Counted from the first letter of the stretch, positions 1 through 8,010 are shown. The stretch: DNA of 20,232 nucleotides from an uncultured Clostridium sp. (GCA_946495905.1 CAMMEP010000023.1:1-20232); one strand, 5' to 3'. Made by a program: numbers and translations. The notes: a model not told the origin generated them from the sequence alone.

Positions 1-831
1 TTTCCTTTTATTCCTAATGTAATAAAATAAATTGCACCTGAAATAATTACAATCATTGGTCCTGTTGGTATATTAAAATAATACGATGCAATTAATCCTG
101 CTATTCCAGAAAATAATGAGAATAGTACAGCAAACAAATGATACCATCTCATATTTTTAGCAATATTTCTACTAGATGCGGCTGGTAAAATTAATAAAGA
201 GTTTATTAATAAAATTCCTATCCACCTAATAGATATCATTACTACAATAGCAATTAATACTGCAAAAATATTGTCTATTTTCTTTGTTTTTATTCCTTTA
301 CTTTTTGCAAGAGTAGTATTAATACTAATTAAATGTAATTTATTAAAGGTAAAATACCAGAATACTAATACCACTATGGCAATTAAGAAAACATATAGTA
401 TTTCGGAATCTGTTATACTTAAAATATCACCTACTAAATAACTAGAATATTGATTAAAATTACCTGTGTTTGCTAAAATAGCAAGTCCTAATGCTATAGC
501 TATGGAAGAAAACACACTAATGATGGTATCAGACCCATAGGTAGTTTTATTTTTTACATAATTTAAAAGTAGTGCAAATCCTATGGCAAATATAATCATT
601 CCAATGTTTAAATTACTAATTCCTATTAAACTTCCGTAGTGCTATTCCTGTTAAGGCAGAATGTCCCAATGCATCTGAAAAAAATGCCATTTTATTGTTT
701 ACAATCATCGTCCCCAATATTGCAAATATGGGTGATATTAAAAGAATAGCAATGAAAGCATTTTTCATAAATTCATAGTTCATAAATTCAAAAGGTAATA
801 TTACTTCTAATATACTATCTATTACTTCCAT
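1..831 (-). pseudogene. znuB: Metal ABC transporter permease (ZnuB/MntB family), frameshifted and cut by the window edge
   Basis: Membrane subunit of a zinc/manganese-type ABC importer. Reading starts at an ATG at 831 with AAGGA about 11 bases upstream, and the N-terminal part contains the family-typical stretch FSDALGHSALTGIAL. That frame then meets a stop at 616-618. If one base near 636 is skipped, translation continues as GSLIGISNLNIG and stays open to base 1. The continued part is a hydrophobic, several-span protein with family-like segments such as YLVGDILSIT, LLINSLLILPAA and FNIPTGPMIVI. One extra base (the C read on the minus strand at 636) therefore splits the gene. It follows the ATPase gene by 110 bases and ends the operon within the window. 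It may be a true pseudogene or a sequencing/assembly indel; no slippery heptamer supporting programmed frameshifting was seen. Zinc versus manganese specificity cannot be told from this part. Confidence 0.82.
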
Positions 832-941
832 TTTATTAAATTTCCTTTCTTCAAATTATGCTGTAAGGATTTTTGTTTTTAATTAGTACCTCCCTGCGCG
901 GACTTAATATTTTGCATAACCATAATCTAGTAACTTTTGTT

Positions 942-1670
942 TTAAGCTAGTTCTCCGAATCGATTTTTAAATTCTAAACTTTTAAAGACATCTTCTGGTT
1001 TTCCTTCTTTGATAACCTCTTTATCTAAAAGAATTACTTTGTCTGCATATTTTTTTGCTAATTCTAAATCGTGTGATACTAAAATAATTGACATATCATA
1101 TTCTGTTTTTAGTTTGCTTATAATCTGATAAAAATCTTGTATTCCGTTTCGATCAATTCCAGAAACAGGTTCATCTAAAATTAGTAAGTTTGGAGTTGGC
1201 TTTGTAGCAATTGCTATTAACACACGTTGAAGTTCCCCTCCAGATAAGTCTCCTATACTTTTATCAATTAAACTATCTGCTCCAAATATTTTTAAATGTT
1301 CTTTTATTTCATTGTGTGTTTTTTTATCTTTTCTTAAGAATACTGGTATATGCGTAATACAAGATGCAAACAAATCATATACAGTTGTAGGCATATGTTT
1401 CTCTACATTAATACTTTGTGGCACATATCCTATTTTTATCTTCTTGGTAATATTGTCTTTTTTATCGACAAAAGCAATGTTTCCGGTGTGCTCAATTTCT
1501 CCTAAAATTGCTTTTAGTAATGTGCTTTTTCCTGCTCCATTACGTCCAATAATTACCGTTAATTCCCCACAATGAATATGTATACTAACATTTTTTAGTA
1601 TTACTTCATTTCCTATTTTAACTCCAATATTATTAATTTTAGTACAGTGTAATCCACAAGCTTTCTCCAA
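942..1670 (-). CDS. znuC: Metal ABC transporter ATP-binding protein (ZnuC family)
   Basis: ATPase subunit that powers metal import through the neighbouring permease, on the cytoplasmic face of the membrane. All ABC motifs are visible: Walker A GRNGAGKST, Q-loop YVPQ, signature LSGGE, Walker B LLILDEP and H-loop SHD. The length of about 242 residues is normal for the family. An in-frame ATG lies at 1685, but the GGAGG site (1679-1683) sits inside the codons that follow it, so it cannot serve that ATG. It lies 8 bases before a TTG at 1668-1670, which I take as the start. The protein then begins MEKACGLHCTKI. The early Cys-X2-His-Cys cluster is unusual for a transport ATPase and could bind metal; that is inference. 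The gene lies 116 bases downstream of the binding protein, and the gap holds only weak hairpins. Confidence 0.93.
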   Translation of the reverse strand: MEKACGLHCTKINNIGVKIGNEVILKNVSIHIHCGELTVIIGRNGAGKSTLLKAILGEIEHTGNIAFVDKKDNITKKIKIGYVPQSINVEKHMPTTVYDLFASCITHIPVFLRKDKKTHNEIKEHLKIFGADSLIDKSIGDLSGGELQRVLIAIATKPTPNLLILDEPVSGIDRNGIQDFYQIISKLKTEYDMSIILVSHDLELAKKYADKVILLDKEVIKEGKPEDVFKSLEFKNRFGELA

Positions 1671-1786
1671 TTCTTTTTCCTCCATTACATTGCTAAAAAG
1701 TATAGCTTACTATTACTATAATATTTCTTAGTAATTCCATGCAACAAATTTATCTTTCTACTTAAATCAAACTTCTTTATTTGATT

Positions 1787-2686
1787 TTAAATAGATTTTA
1801 ACAATTCTAAGTTTTCTTCCATGGCATTTATATACGAATCTTTATCTTTGCTTCCTGTTAAACCAGTATCAAGTTCATATATCTTCGCACCTGTTTCATT
1901 CGCAATTGTCTCTGCATTTGTCTTTGAATCATTTTTGTCAATTATTATTACTTGAATGTTTTCATTTTTTATCTCATCAATAATGCTTCTTAGCATTTCT
2001 GCTGACATGGTACTCTCTTCGTGGTTGGTTTCCACCATTGTCATATCTAATCTCAAATCTTGTCCTAGATAAGCAAATGCTTCATTTAAACAAATGGCTT
2101 TTTTCCCATTTAATTCTTGTAATTCATTTGAATAACTATTTTTTAACTCTTCTAATTTTTCTATATATACATCTGCATTTGCTTTATATTTTTCTGCATT
2201 TGCTTCATCCTTTTGAATAAGTCCTTCTGCTATATTTTCTACTTGCAATATATAATTATCTATGCTAGTCCAAATATGTGCATTTACTCCATTAACATCT
2301 AAAATAATGTTTTGCATGTTAGTACTAGAATCAATAACTTCCATATTTGTATTTGCGCTAATGACTTTATCGATAAAACTTTCCATTCCAAGTCCATTCA
2401 TAATAAAGATATCTGCATTTTCTACTTTTTTCATATCTTCTGTAGTTAATGTATAATCATGCAAACAACCTACATTAACATCTGCCATATTCACAAGTTC
2501 TATATTTTCTGCTCCTTCTGTTATATTCTCTGCAATAATATACATTGGATAAAAAGAGGTCACTATTTTTAAAGTGCCATCCTCTTTGCTATCTTGCTTA
2601 TTTCTATTTATATTTAATACTACAAGTGTTACAATGATTGCGATTACAATAATTGCAATTATGATATATTTTATACTTTTCTTCAT
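1787..2686 (-). CDS. znuA: Metal ABC transporter substrate-binding protein (ZnuA/PsaA-like, cluster A-I)
   Basis: Extracytoplasmic receptor that captures a divalent metal and delivers it to the permease. ATG start with GGAGG six bases upstream. Residues 7-26 form one hydrophobic segment followed by a charged stretch. No lipobox cysteine is present, so the protein looks anchored by an uncleaved N-terminal helix rather than as a lipoprotein. The core contains TSFYPMYIIAENI and metal-ligand candidates His76 (GCLHDY), His137 (NAHIWTS), Glu202 (NEAFAY) and Asp273 (YELDTG). Glu at the third position matches the Mn-type PsaA/MntC set better than the third His of ZnuA; the family alone does not prove the metal. 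There is no His-rich loop between the first ligands. It is first in a binding protein, ATPase, permease operon and is preceded by a strong promoter. Confidence 0.92.
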   Translation of the reverse strand: MKKSIKYIIIAIIVIAIIVTLVVLNINRNKQDSKEDGTLKIVTSFYPMYIIAENITEGAENIELVNMADVNVGCLHDYTLTTEDMKKVENADIFIMNGLGMESFIDKVISANTNMEVIDSSTNMQNIILDVNGVNAHIWTSIDNYILQVENIAEGLIQKDEANAEKYKANADVYIEKLEELKNSYSNELQELNGKKAICLNEAFAYLGQDLRLDMTMVETNHEESTMSAEMLRSIIDEIKNENIQVIIIDKNDSKTNAETIANETGAKIYELDTGLTGSKDKDSYINAMEENLELLKSI

Positions 2687-2711
2687 TTTATTCCTCCAAT
2701 TAACCTATATA

Positions 2712-2740
2712 ATAATACCATTTTTTGTATTATTTTTCAA
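2712..2740 (-). promoter_or_regulatory. SigA-type promoter of the metal transporter operon
   Basis: Read on the minus strand, a -35 box TTGAAA (2735-2740) and a -10 box TATTAT (2712-2717) are separated by exactly 17 bases. Transcription would begin about 18 bases before the binding-protein start. A TTAATTAA palindrome lies just upstream (2751-2758). No Zur, MntR or Fur box could be recognised by eye. Confidence 0.7.
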
Positions 2741-2765
2741 TGTTTTTATGTTAATTAATAGTATT

Positions 2766-3614
2766 TTATTGTAACGCATTCTTTATTTCTTCTATTCTAT
2801 TATTTACCGCTTCATACCCATAATCAAAACACTTATCTAAATTTTTATTTTCTAATAACCCCATTTTTTCGGTATGTATATTTACTACAAAATCACTCTG
2901 TTTTATTTTTTCCTCTATAATCTTGTTTCCCATAATATCAATTGTTCTCATTACAATATCCATCATATTACTGTTTTCGTCAATCATATCTTCTTCAAAT
3001 TTCACTGCTATTACTTTGTCTGCGCCTTGTTTTCTTACTTCTTCTACTGGTACATTGTCAAGTGCTCCTCCATCCATAAATGCATGCTTTTCTATGGTAC
3101 ATAAATTAAATACTGCTGGGAAACTACTACTTGCTCTAACCGCTTCTCCTACTGTAATATCAGTAATATATTTCGTATCATTCTCCTCTTCTGGTATATA
3201 ATTCGTAAAAATATATTCTTTTGCATCCATTATATCTACCGTTGGAATTACAATAGGCATTTTTATACTACTTATTTTATCATAACTTTTATTCTTCGCT
3301 AATTTTTCAAAAACCTCTTCAATACTTTTTCCATTTCTAAAACCTTTTAATGCTACTTTTTTCTTCATTATTTTTCGCATTCCTGTAATAATAGAAAATC
3401 TATTTCCTCCAATTATTTTATTGGAATTCTCTTTAAATTTTTCTAATATCTCATCTGGTTTATACCCCATAGCATACAAGCTAGCGACCATACTTCCTGC
3501 ACTTGTCCCCCCAATAATATCAACCTGTATTCCATTTTCTTCTAAGGCTTTCAATACGCCTGCATGTGCAATTCCTCGCATTCCTCCACCAGATAAAGCA
3601 ATACCAATTTTCAT
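2766..3614 (-). CDS. Patatin-like phospholipase (RssA/NTE-type serine acyl hydrolase)
   Basis: Predicted cytoplasmic serine lipid hydrolase using a Ser-Asp dyad. Visible from the N-terminus: the oxyanion loop GGGMRG (residues 9-14), the nucleophile elbow GTSAG (Ser38), the conserved ASSSFPAVF segment and the catalytic DGG motif (Asp181). At 282 residues this is the compact RssA-type form with a single patatin domain and no signal peptide or membrane segment. The frame can be extended ten codons to a TTG at 3644, but MKIGIALSGGG is the usual family N-terminus and AGAGG (3628-3632) precedes this ATG, at a slightly long spacing of 13 bases. It stands upstream of the metal transporter on the same strand, but that operon has its own promoter. 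The natural substrate is unknown. Confidence 0.9.
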   Translation of the reverse strand: MKIGIALSGGGMRGIAHAGVLKALEENGIQVDIIGGTSAGSMVASLYAMGYKPDEILEKFKENSNKIIGGNRFSIITGMRKIMKKKVALKGFRNGKSIEEVFEKLAKNKSYDKISSIKMPIVIPTVDIMDAKEYIFTNYIPEEENDTKYITDITVGEAVRASSSFPAVFNLCTIEKHAFMDGGALDNVPVEEVRKQGADKVIAVKFEEDMIDENSNMMDIVMRTIDIMGNKIIEEKIKQSDFVVNIHTEKMGLLENKNLDKCFDYGYEAVNNRIEEIKNALQ

Positions 3615-3647
3615 TTTTAACCACATTCCTCTCTTATGGTACAAATT

Positions 3648-3771
3648 GGTTGGAAAAGAATTAAATTTTGACTAGGAAAACGAGTTTAAAATTTATGAGG
3701 CGTACTCTGTGTACGTTGATTAAATTTTAAACGAAGTTTGACAACGTCAAAATTGTAATTATTTTTCAACC
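3648..3771. repeat. 124-bp imperfect palindrome (long hairpin element)
   Basis: The outer arms (3648-3672 and 3746-3771) are nearly complementary, both reading GGTTG...AATTTTGAC from the outside in. The inner arms (about 3679-3705 and 3711-3738) pair through GTTTAAAATTTA and end in GTAC, with a five-base loop TCTGT at 3706-3710. The whole stretch could fold as one long hairpin or cruciform. It fills much of the 295-base gap between the divergent lipase and ABC ATPase genes, ending about 16 bases from the lipase Shine-Dalgarno site. No open frame of its own was found. The shape suggests a dispersed, non-coding palindromic repeat; copy number elsewhere in the genome cannot be seen from here. 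Confidence 0.75.
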
Positions 3772-3858
3772 TTTCATTCTCCTTACTATTTATTGTACAT
3801 AGTATTTCCATTTTTTGTGAATTCTAATCAATTTAATAATTTCTTAAGTTTTTATTTC

Positions 3859-3886
3859 TTGCTTATTAAGAAATATGTGTTATGAT
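3859..3886 (+). promoter_or_regulatory. Promoter of the ABC-2 exporter operon, with flanking inverted repeat
   Basis: TTGCTT (3859-3864) and TATGAT (3881-3886) are 16 bases apart, and TGT precedes the -10 box, giving an extended -10 (TGN). An 8-bp inverted repeat, TTTCTTAA (3840-3847) with TTAAGAAA (3866-3873), brackets the -35 box and is a candidate operator. The start codon lies 24 bases after the -10 box. Confidence 0.6.
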
Positions 3887-3909
3887 AGCTACATCAAAGG
3901 AGGGATGAT

Positions 3910-4821
3910 ATGCAAACTACAATTTTAAAATGCGATAATTTGCATAAAAGTTTTAGAAAAAAAGAAATTTTAAAAGGAGTATCACTAGAAGTTTCCAGTG
4001 GTGATATTTTAGGATTTATTGGACCAAATGGAGCTGGAAAAACTACTACTATTAAGCTAATACTTGGCTTGCAAAGAATAGGAAGTGGCTTAGTTTCTAT
4101 TAATGGTTTTGATATTCAAAAAGATTTTGAAAAAGCAATTGCCAAAGTAGGAGCTATTATTGAGAACCCAGATTTATACATGTATTTATCTGGTTACGAC
4201 AATTTAAAATTAATCGCTAATCTATATAAAGGAATTGGCGAAACTCGTATTAAAGAAGTCATTAAATTGGTCGGACTCGAAAATAGAATTTACGATAAAG
4301 TTTCCAAATATTCTTTAGGAATGAGACAACGTTTAGGTGTTGCACAAGCAATACTTCATAAACCAAATTTATTAATTTTAGATGAGCCTACCAATGGCTT
4401 AGACCCTGAAGGAATTCGAGATTTGCGTAATTTATTAGTAAAACTTGCGAAAGAAGAAAATATGGGTATCTTAATTTCTAGCCATAATTTAGCTGAATTA
4501 GAGAGCTTTTGTAATAAAGTTTGTATTATTAAAAATGGAGTTATTGTTGAAACCAGTGATATGGAAGAAGTGAAAAAAGAAACTTCTAACGGAAACTATT
4601 GTATTGAAGTAGAAGATAGTAAAAAAGCTAAAATGATTATTGGAGATATGGCAACTATACAAGATAACACACATATTCTAGTTCATTCTAATAAAGAAAA
4701 TATTCCATTTATCGTTAAAAAGCTAGTTTTACAAGATATTAAAATCTATTCGATTGTGGAGGATATTGTAAGTCTAGAAGACGCATTCTTTAAAAAGACA
4801 GGGGGTAATGTAATTGATTAA
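3910..4821 (+). CDS. ABC transporter ATP-binding protein, BcrA/ABC-2 type
   Basis: ATPase of a drug/peptide-export type ABC-2 transporter. It has Walker A GPNGAGKT (38-45), the IIENPDLYMYLSGYDNL segment typical of bacitracin/lantibiotic-resistance ATPases, a degenerate signature YSLGMRQ (134-140), Walker B LLILDEP with TNGLDPEG (154-168) and the H-loop SHN (His192). The last 80 residues or so form the C-terminal domain usual in this family. 303 residues is the normal length. ATG start with AAAGGAGG six bases upstream. It overlaps the permease gene by 8 bases, so the two are translationally coupled and form one transporter. The substrate is not evident: no bacteriocin gene, two-component system or immunity gene is adjacent. 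Confidence 0.93.
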   Translation: MQTTILKCDNLHKSFRKKEILKGVSLEVSSGDILGFIGPNGAGKTTTIKLILGLQRIGSGLVSINGFDIQKDFEKAIAKVGAIIENPDLYMYLSGYDNLKLIANLYKGIGETRIKEVIKLVGLENRIYDKVSKYSLGMRQRLGVAQAILHKPNLLILDEPTNGLDPEGIRDLRNLLVKLAKEENMGILISSHNLAELESFCNKVCIIKNGVIVETSDMEEVKKETSNGNYCIEVEDSKKAKMIIGDMATIQDNTHILVHSNKENIPFIVKKLVLQDIKIYSIVEDIVSLEDAFFKKTGGNVID

Positions 4822-6271
4822 TTTAATAGGAAATGAATTAAAAAAGATATTTAAAAAGAAAACAATATATATTTTGCTAATTATTACGTTGGCCTATATA
4901 TTACTAATGAATATTATGATAAAAGTTACCGATAATGAATACTCTTATTACTATTATTATGAAGGAGATATTGCATATTACGAAAGTATGCTAGACGAAT
5001 TAAATCCAGAAAATCCATCCGATCGTTCTACTTATATTGACTTTCAAAAGCAAATTGAATTGTTAACTTTGACGAAAGAATATGGAAATAACAGCTGGCA
5101 AGCTTATGTCATAAATAATATGCTTAATTCTTATGTAGATACTATAGTTGCACATGAGTATTCTGATGAAATAACAGAAGATGCTTATCAAGAAGCAAAA
5201 TCTGCTTATGATACTGCTATTACAAAACTAGAATCAGATGATTGGAAATACTTTGTAAATCAAGATTTAGAAGAAATTAATGCTTCTTTAGAAGAACAAT
5301 ATGCACAAAAAGAAATAGTAGCAGATTCCCAAGCACTTAGTATGATAGAAAATACCATCTACGATTTAGAGTTAAGAAAACAAGTAGATGAGTGGAGACT
5401 AGAAAAAGATATTAGTTATGCACCAAGTTTTTTAAATGATCAATTAGAAGTTTATTACCAAAATCAATCTTCTTTGCATCAATATGAAAATACAGATATT
5501 AATGAATTAAGTGCAGATGAGCTACAATACTATAATTCTTCTTTAGAACAAGCAAGTCTTGCTAGGTACTATATTGATAACAATATTATTTTGGATAATA
5601 ACGGTAGAGAAATTTTCCTTACTCTTTTCAATAATTATGAACTATTTATTTTAATTATTGGAATTGTTATTGCAGGTTCTATTGTTAGTGATGAATTTAA
5701 TAAAGGAACCATCAAACTTTTACTTGTAAAGCCATATAATAGAGTTAAAATTTTATTAGCAAAACTAATTGTATGTATGTTAATTTTAGTACTAACCATT
5801 GTATTTATTGCTGCTTGTCAACTAGTAGTTGGTAGCATTGTATTTGGATTTGATAGTTTATCTACTCCTGCTATTTTCTACAATTTTGATACCAATAGAG
5901 TAGAAACAATGAACATTTTAGCTTATGTTGGACTAATTGGTATTTGCAAATTACCAATCTACATTCTTCTAACTACACTTGCTTTCGCTTGCGGTACCAT
6001 TTTTACCAACAGTGCTTTAGCCATTGCAGTACCTTTCCTAGGCTATATGGTTTCCAGCTTTATTAACCAATTAGCATTAGCATATAATGTAAAACAAATT
6101 ATTTACTTTGTTACACCTAACTGGGATTTCAGCTATTATTTATTTGGAGGTACTCCTTTATTTAAAGAACTTACTGTACCATTTTCTTTAATTGTTTGCT
6201 TAGTATATTTCTTAATAATGGTAGTAGTTAGCTGTATTGTATTTAAGAAAAGAGACATTAAAAATATCTAA
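4814..6271 (+). CDS. ABC-2 type transporter permease with large extracellular domain
   Basis: Membrane partner of the preceding ATPase. The start is a TTG with GGGGG about nine bases upstream, inside the end of the ATPase gene. A first helix (about 17-36) is followed by a hydrophilic, acidic, mostly helical region of about 235 residues, presumably outside the cell. Then comes a block of about five helices from residue 276 to the end. The segment VSDEFNKGTIKLLLVKP after the second helix is the cytoplasmic coupling motif of ABC-2 permeases. The protein ends in lysine/arginine-rich residues. At 485 residues it is larger than the 230-260 residues of minimal bacitracin-type permeases because of the extracellular insert. 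A strong terminator follows, so this is a two-gene operon. Confidence 0.9.
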   Translation: MINLIGNELKKIFKKKTIYILLIITLAYILLMNIMIKVTDNEYSYYYYYEGDIAYYESMLDELNPENPSDRSTYIDFQKQIELLTLTKEYGNNSWQAYVINNMLNSYVDTIVAHEYSDEITEDAYQEAKSAYDTAITKLESDDWKYFVNQDLEEINASLEEQYAQKEIVADSQALSMIENTIYDLELRKQVDEWRLEKDISYAPSFLNDQLEVYYQNQSSLHQYENTDINELSADELQYYNSSLEQASLARYYIDNNIILDNNGREIFLTLFNNYELFILIIGIVIAGSIVSDEFNKGTIKLLLVKPYNRVKILLAKLIVCMLILVLTIVFIAACQLVVGSIVFGFDSLSTPAIFYNFDTNRVETMNILAYVGLIGICKLPIYILLTTLAFACGTIFTNSALAIAVPFLGYMVSSFINQLALAYNVKQIIYFVTPNWDFSYYLFGGTPLFKELTVPFSLIVCLVYFLIMVVVSCIVFKKRDIKNI

Positions 6272-6280
6272 ACAACTTGA

Positions 6281-6322
6281 AAAAATAGCAAATATTTTTT
6301 ATAATATATTTGCTATTTTTTT
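6281..6322 (+). terminator. Rho-independent terminator after the ABC-2 operon
   Basis: A perfect 15-bp inverted repeat (6281-6295 with 6306-6320) has a ten-base AT loop. Its core is ATAGCAAATAT and it runs into a T-tract (6315-6322). It lies ten bases after the permease stop codon. Confidence 0.85.
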
Positions 6323-6487
6323 GTTGATTTTTATATTTATATTGCTTCCTTATTTTTCTAAGAAACATTTGATTTTTCATTGTTTTTAACAGTAATGATA
6401 TCATTTTTCCATAGTATTCTTAGCATTCTATATTAGGTGCATATTTATTTTTAATTTCAGTGTAGAATACTTGCAGGAGGTAGTAAT

Positions 6488-6685
6488 ATGAATAAATTAA
6501 AAATCCCAAAAAATCATAGTGGTATTAGCATAACTTTACGCTTACCTGAAAATATTGTAGATGATGTACAAAAATTAGCTAACCTTAAGAATTTATCTTT
6601 CAATAGAACTGTAATTACTTTACTTAAATTCAGTTTAGACAATTTAGATGAAAGTGAAAAAGCAAGTTTAACAAAGGCAGAGTAA
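6488..6685 (+). CDS. Small ribbon-helix-helix (Arc/CopG-type) DNA-binding protein
   Basis: A 65-residue protein with an ATG start and an AGGAGG site seven bases upstream. Residues 13-20 (SITLRLPE) look like the DNA-contacting beta strand, followed by a first helix (about 21-34) and a second helix starting at the NRTVI segment (about 38-53). This is the arrangement of Arc/MetJ/CopG-fold repressors, which dimerise and insert the paired strand into the major groove. No toxin-like gene follows, so it is not an obvious antitoxin. It stands alone, bounded by terminators on both sides, and could regulate itself. Assignment rests on the sequence pattern only. Confidence 0.75.
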   Translation: MNKLKIPKNHSGISITLRLPENIVDDVQKLANLKNLSFNRTVITLLKFSLDNLDESEKASLTKAE

Positions 6686-6701
6686 TTAATATATATTTAT
6701 T

Positions 6702-6734
6702 AATAGAGATGAATTTATCAAAATCATCTCTATT
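6702..6734. terminator. Bidirectional terminator between convergent small genes
   Basis: A perfect 11-bp stem, AATAGAGATGA (6702-6712) with TCATCTCTATT (6724-6734), has an 11-base loop. It lies 16 bases after the ribbon-helix-helix gene and reaches into the stop codon of the convergent gene at 6733. The T-run is weak on both sides. Confidence 0.65.
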
Positions 6735-6993
6735 ATTGTGTTGCAATTTTTACTACTAAATCATTATCCATGTATAAAGTGAGTTCATTCTTTTCTTTCT
6801 CTTCTTGATAAGTTTGATTTAGATTTATTTCAATAAATACTCCAGTTTCTTTGTCTTTTAAATTTAATACATCATTTTCTATATGATATTCCGCATTCTC
6901 AATGTAAAATTTTCCAGAAATAAAGCCTATTAAATTTATTTCTAATGTTTTACCATCCATTGCGTTAAAGTATTCGATAATGTCTTCTTTCAT
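6733..6993 (-). CDS. Hypothetical protein, 86 aa
   Basis: Not recognised. ATG start with GGAGG five bases upstream, which argues for a real gene. The sequence alternates hydrophobic and charged residues (for example KTLEINLIGFISGKFYIEN and VFIEINL), suggesting a small beta-rich domain. It is acidic and has no signal peptide, membrane helix or cysteine. It is convergent with the ribbon-helix-helix gene and downstream of the J-domain gene, from which it is separated by a terminator. No promoter stands out in the 125 bases upstream. Confidence 0.7.
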   Translation of the reverse strand: MKEDIIEYFNAMDGKTLEINLIGFISGKFYIENAEYHIENDVLNLKDKETGVFIEINLNQTYQEEKEKNELTLYMDNDLVVKIATQ

Positions 6994-7118
6994 TTTTCCT
7001 CCATTCGAGCTCGTTTTAGTTTTCCTACTATTATTTTGTTCTTTAATTTGATTTTTATTCTGTTTTTTATTTCATTTTTTGCAATGCAATCATTAAAGTG
7101 ATTTTTAATTACTTCTAA

Positions 7119-7158
7119 AAAAAGCATTTCTCTTTTTTTGCAAGAGAAATACTTTTTT
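7119..7158 (-). terminator. Terminator after the J-domain gene
   Basis: On the minus strand a stem of about 13 bp (AAGTATTTCTCTT pairing with AAGAGAAATGCTT, one G-T pair) has a short A-rich loop and ends in a run of T. It lies just after the stop codon at 7165. Confidence 0.75.
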
Positions 7159-7164
7159 TATTTC

Positions 7165-7833
7165 CTATTGAAATAACCCTGTTATAAATTCCCATATTCC
7201 TTTAAAAATTCCCGTTATAATTGCTATAATAATATCTATTATCGTTTTTAAAATTGGATTTTGTTCATAAAAACTTACCATCCAATCATGTGTTGGTGGA
7301 ATAAACCATAATGCAGTAATAATAATTGCCATAATTAAAATTACTATAAAAAAATCTTTAATATTTTCTTTTGACCATTTACGTTTTACTTTATAGCCTA
7401 AACTTCTTAAATAATCATAATAAGCATTTTCATATTCTTTATTCAAGTTTTCCTGCATCTTTTTTCTTTGTTTTTCTTCTTCTTTTTGCAATTTTTTCTT
7501 ATACTTCAATTGCTCTTTTTCATAGTCAAAATCTTCTGCCCTATTATTGGAATTATTTACATTTTGTGATACTTCAGCATTCATAGTATTATAATTTTGG
7601 CTATTTCTTTCTTGTTCTAATTTTCTATCATATGCTCTTCTTTTTTCTTCATTTCCAAGCACTTCATAAGCTTCATTAATTTGCTTCATTTTCATTTCTG
7701 CATTTTGCTTTTCTTCTTGTGTCTGTAAGTCTGGATGGTATTTTTTTGCCAATACTTTATATGCTTTTTCAATTACCTCTGCTGAAGCATTTTCACTTAC
7801 TTCTAAAATTTCATACAATGTTCTTTCTTTCAC
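7165..7833 (-). CDS. Membrane-anchored J-domain (DnaJ-like) protein
   Basis: Predicted co-chaperone that recruits and stimulates DnaK at the membrane. The J-domain is N-terminal (about residues 5-68), with helix II ending in KKYHPDL (the essential HPD at 33-35) and the following NEAYEVLGNEEKRRAYD. An Asn-rich linker is followed by a Lys/Glu-rich coiled coil (about 103-135), one membrane helix (about 160-178) and a second hydrophobic C-terminal segment (about 193-222). The Gly/Phe and zinc-finger regions of true DnaJ are absent, so this is a type III J-protein. The longest frame begins at a GTG at 7875 with no ribosome site, next to the palindromic element. I prefer the GTG at 7833, preceded by AGGGGAG, which gives 222 residues. 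Its client is unknown. Confidence 0.87.
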   Translation of the reverse strand: MKERTLYEILEVSENASAEVIEKAYKVLAKKYHPDLQTQEEKQNAEMKMKQINEAYEVLGNEEKRRAYDRKLEQERNSQNYNTMNAEVSQNVNNSNNRAEDFDYEKEQLKYKKKLQKEEEKQRKKMQENLNKEYENAYYDYLRSLGYKVKRKWSKENIKDFFIVILIMAIIITALWFIPPTHDWMVSFYEQNPILKTIIDIIIAIITGIFKGIWEFITGLFQ

Positions 7834-7890
7834 TATTCTCCCCTTATCTCTAATTTTCTCTTTATTACAATTCACAGTTTGTTCTAAGAA

Positions 7891-8010
7891 GTTGGAGCAA
7901 TGTATATTTTAATTTTATGTTGGAGTGCTTAAGGTGGGGACCGACAAGTTTATACAGTTTGTACGCAGTTGGGGCCGGAAACATAAAATTAAAATATACA
8001 TTGCTCCAAC
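7891..8010. repeat. 120-bp palindromic element with perfect 31-bp inverted repeats
   Basis: The left arm (7891-7921, beginning GTTGGAGCAATG) and right arm (7980-8010, ending CATTGCTCCAAC) are exact reverse complements over 31 bases. The 58-base centre is less AT-rich than its surroundings and contains two near-identical direct motifs, GGTGGGGACCGA (7933-7944) and GTTGGGGCCGGA (7968-7979). No transposase frame or clear target duplication was found. It sits in the 299-base gap between the divergent J-domain and DUF4364 genes, much as the 3648-3771 palindrome does. It looks like a non-autonomous, MITE-like repeat or a structured RNA; any reading frame through it is probably meaningless. Confidence 0.8.

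Noticed and set aside
3648..3771. Promoter boxes inside the palindrome (TTGACA- and TAAAAT-like)
   Set aside because: The spacings are 12-15 bases and the boxes arise from the repeated AT-rich arms; not convincing.
6488..6993. Toxin-antitoxin pair formed by the ribbon-helix-helix protein and the 86-aa protein
   Set aside because: The genes are convergent, not in one operon, are separated by a hairpin, and the 86-aa protein shows no toxin motif.
7834..7875. Fourteen extra N-terminal residues for the J-domain protein from a GTG at 7875
   Set aside because: No ribosome site precedes that GTG, while AGGGGAG sits inside the extra codons and serves the GTG at 7833.
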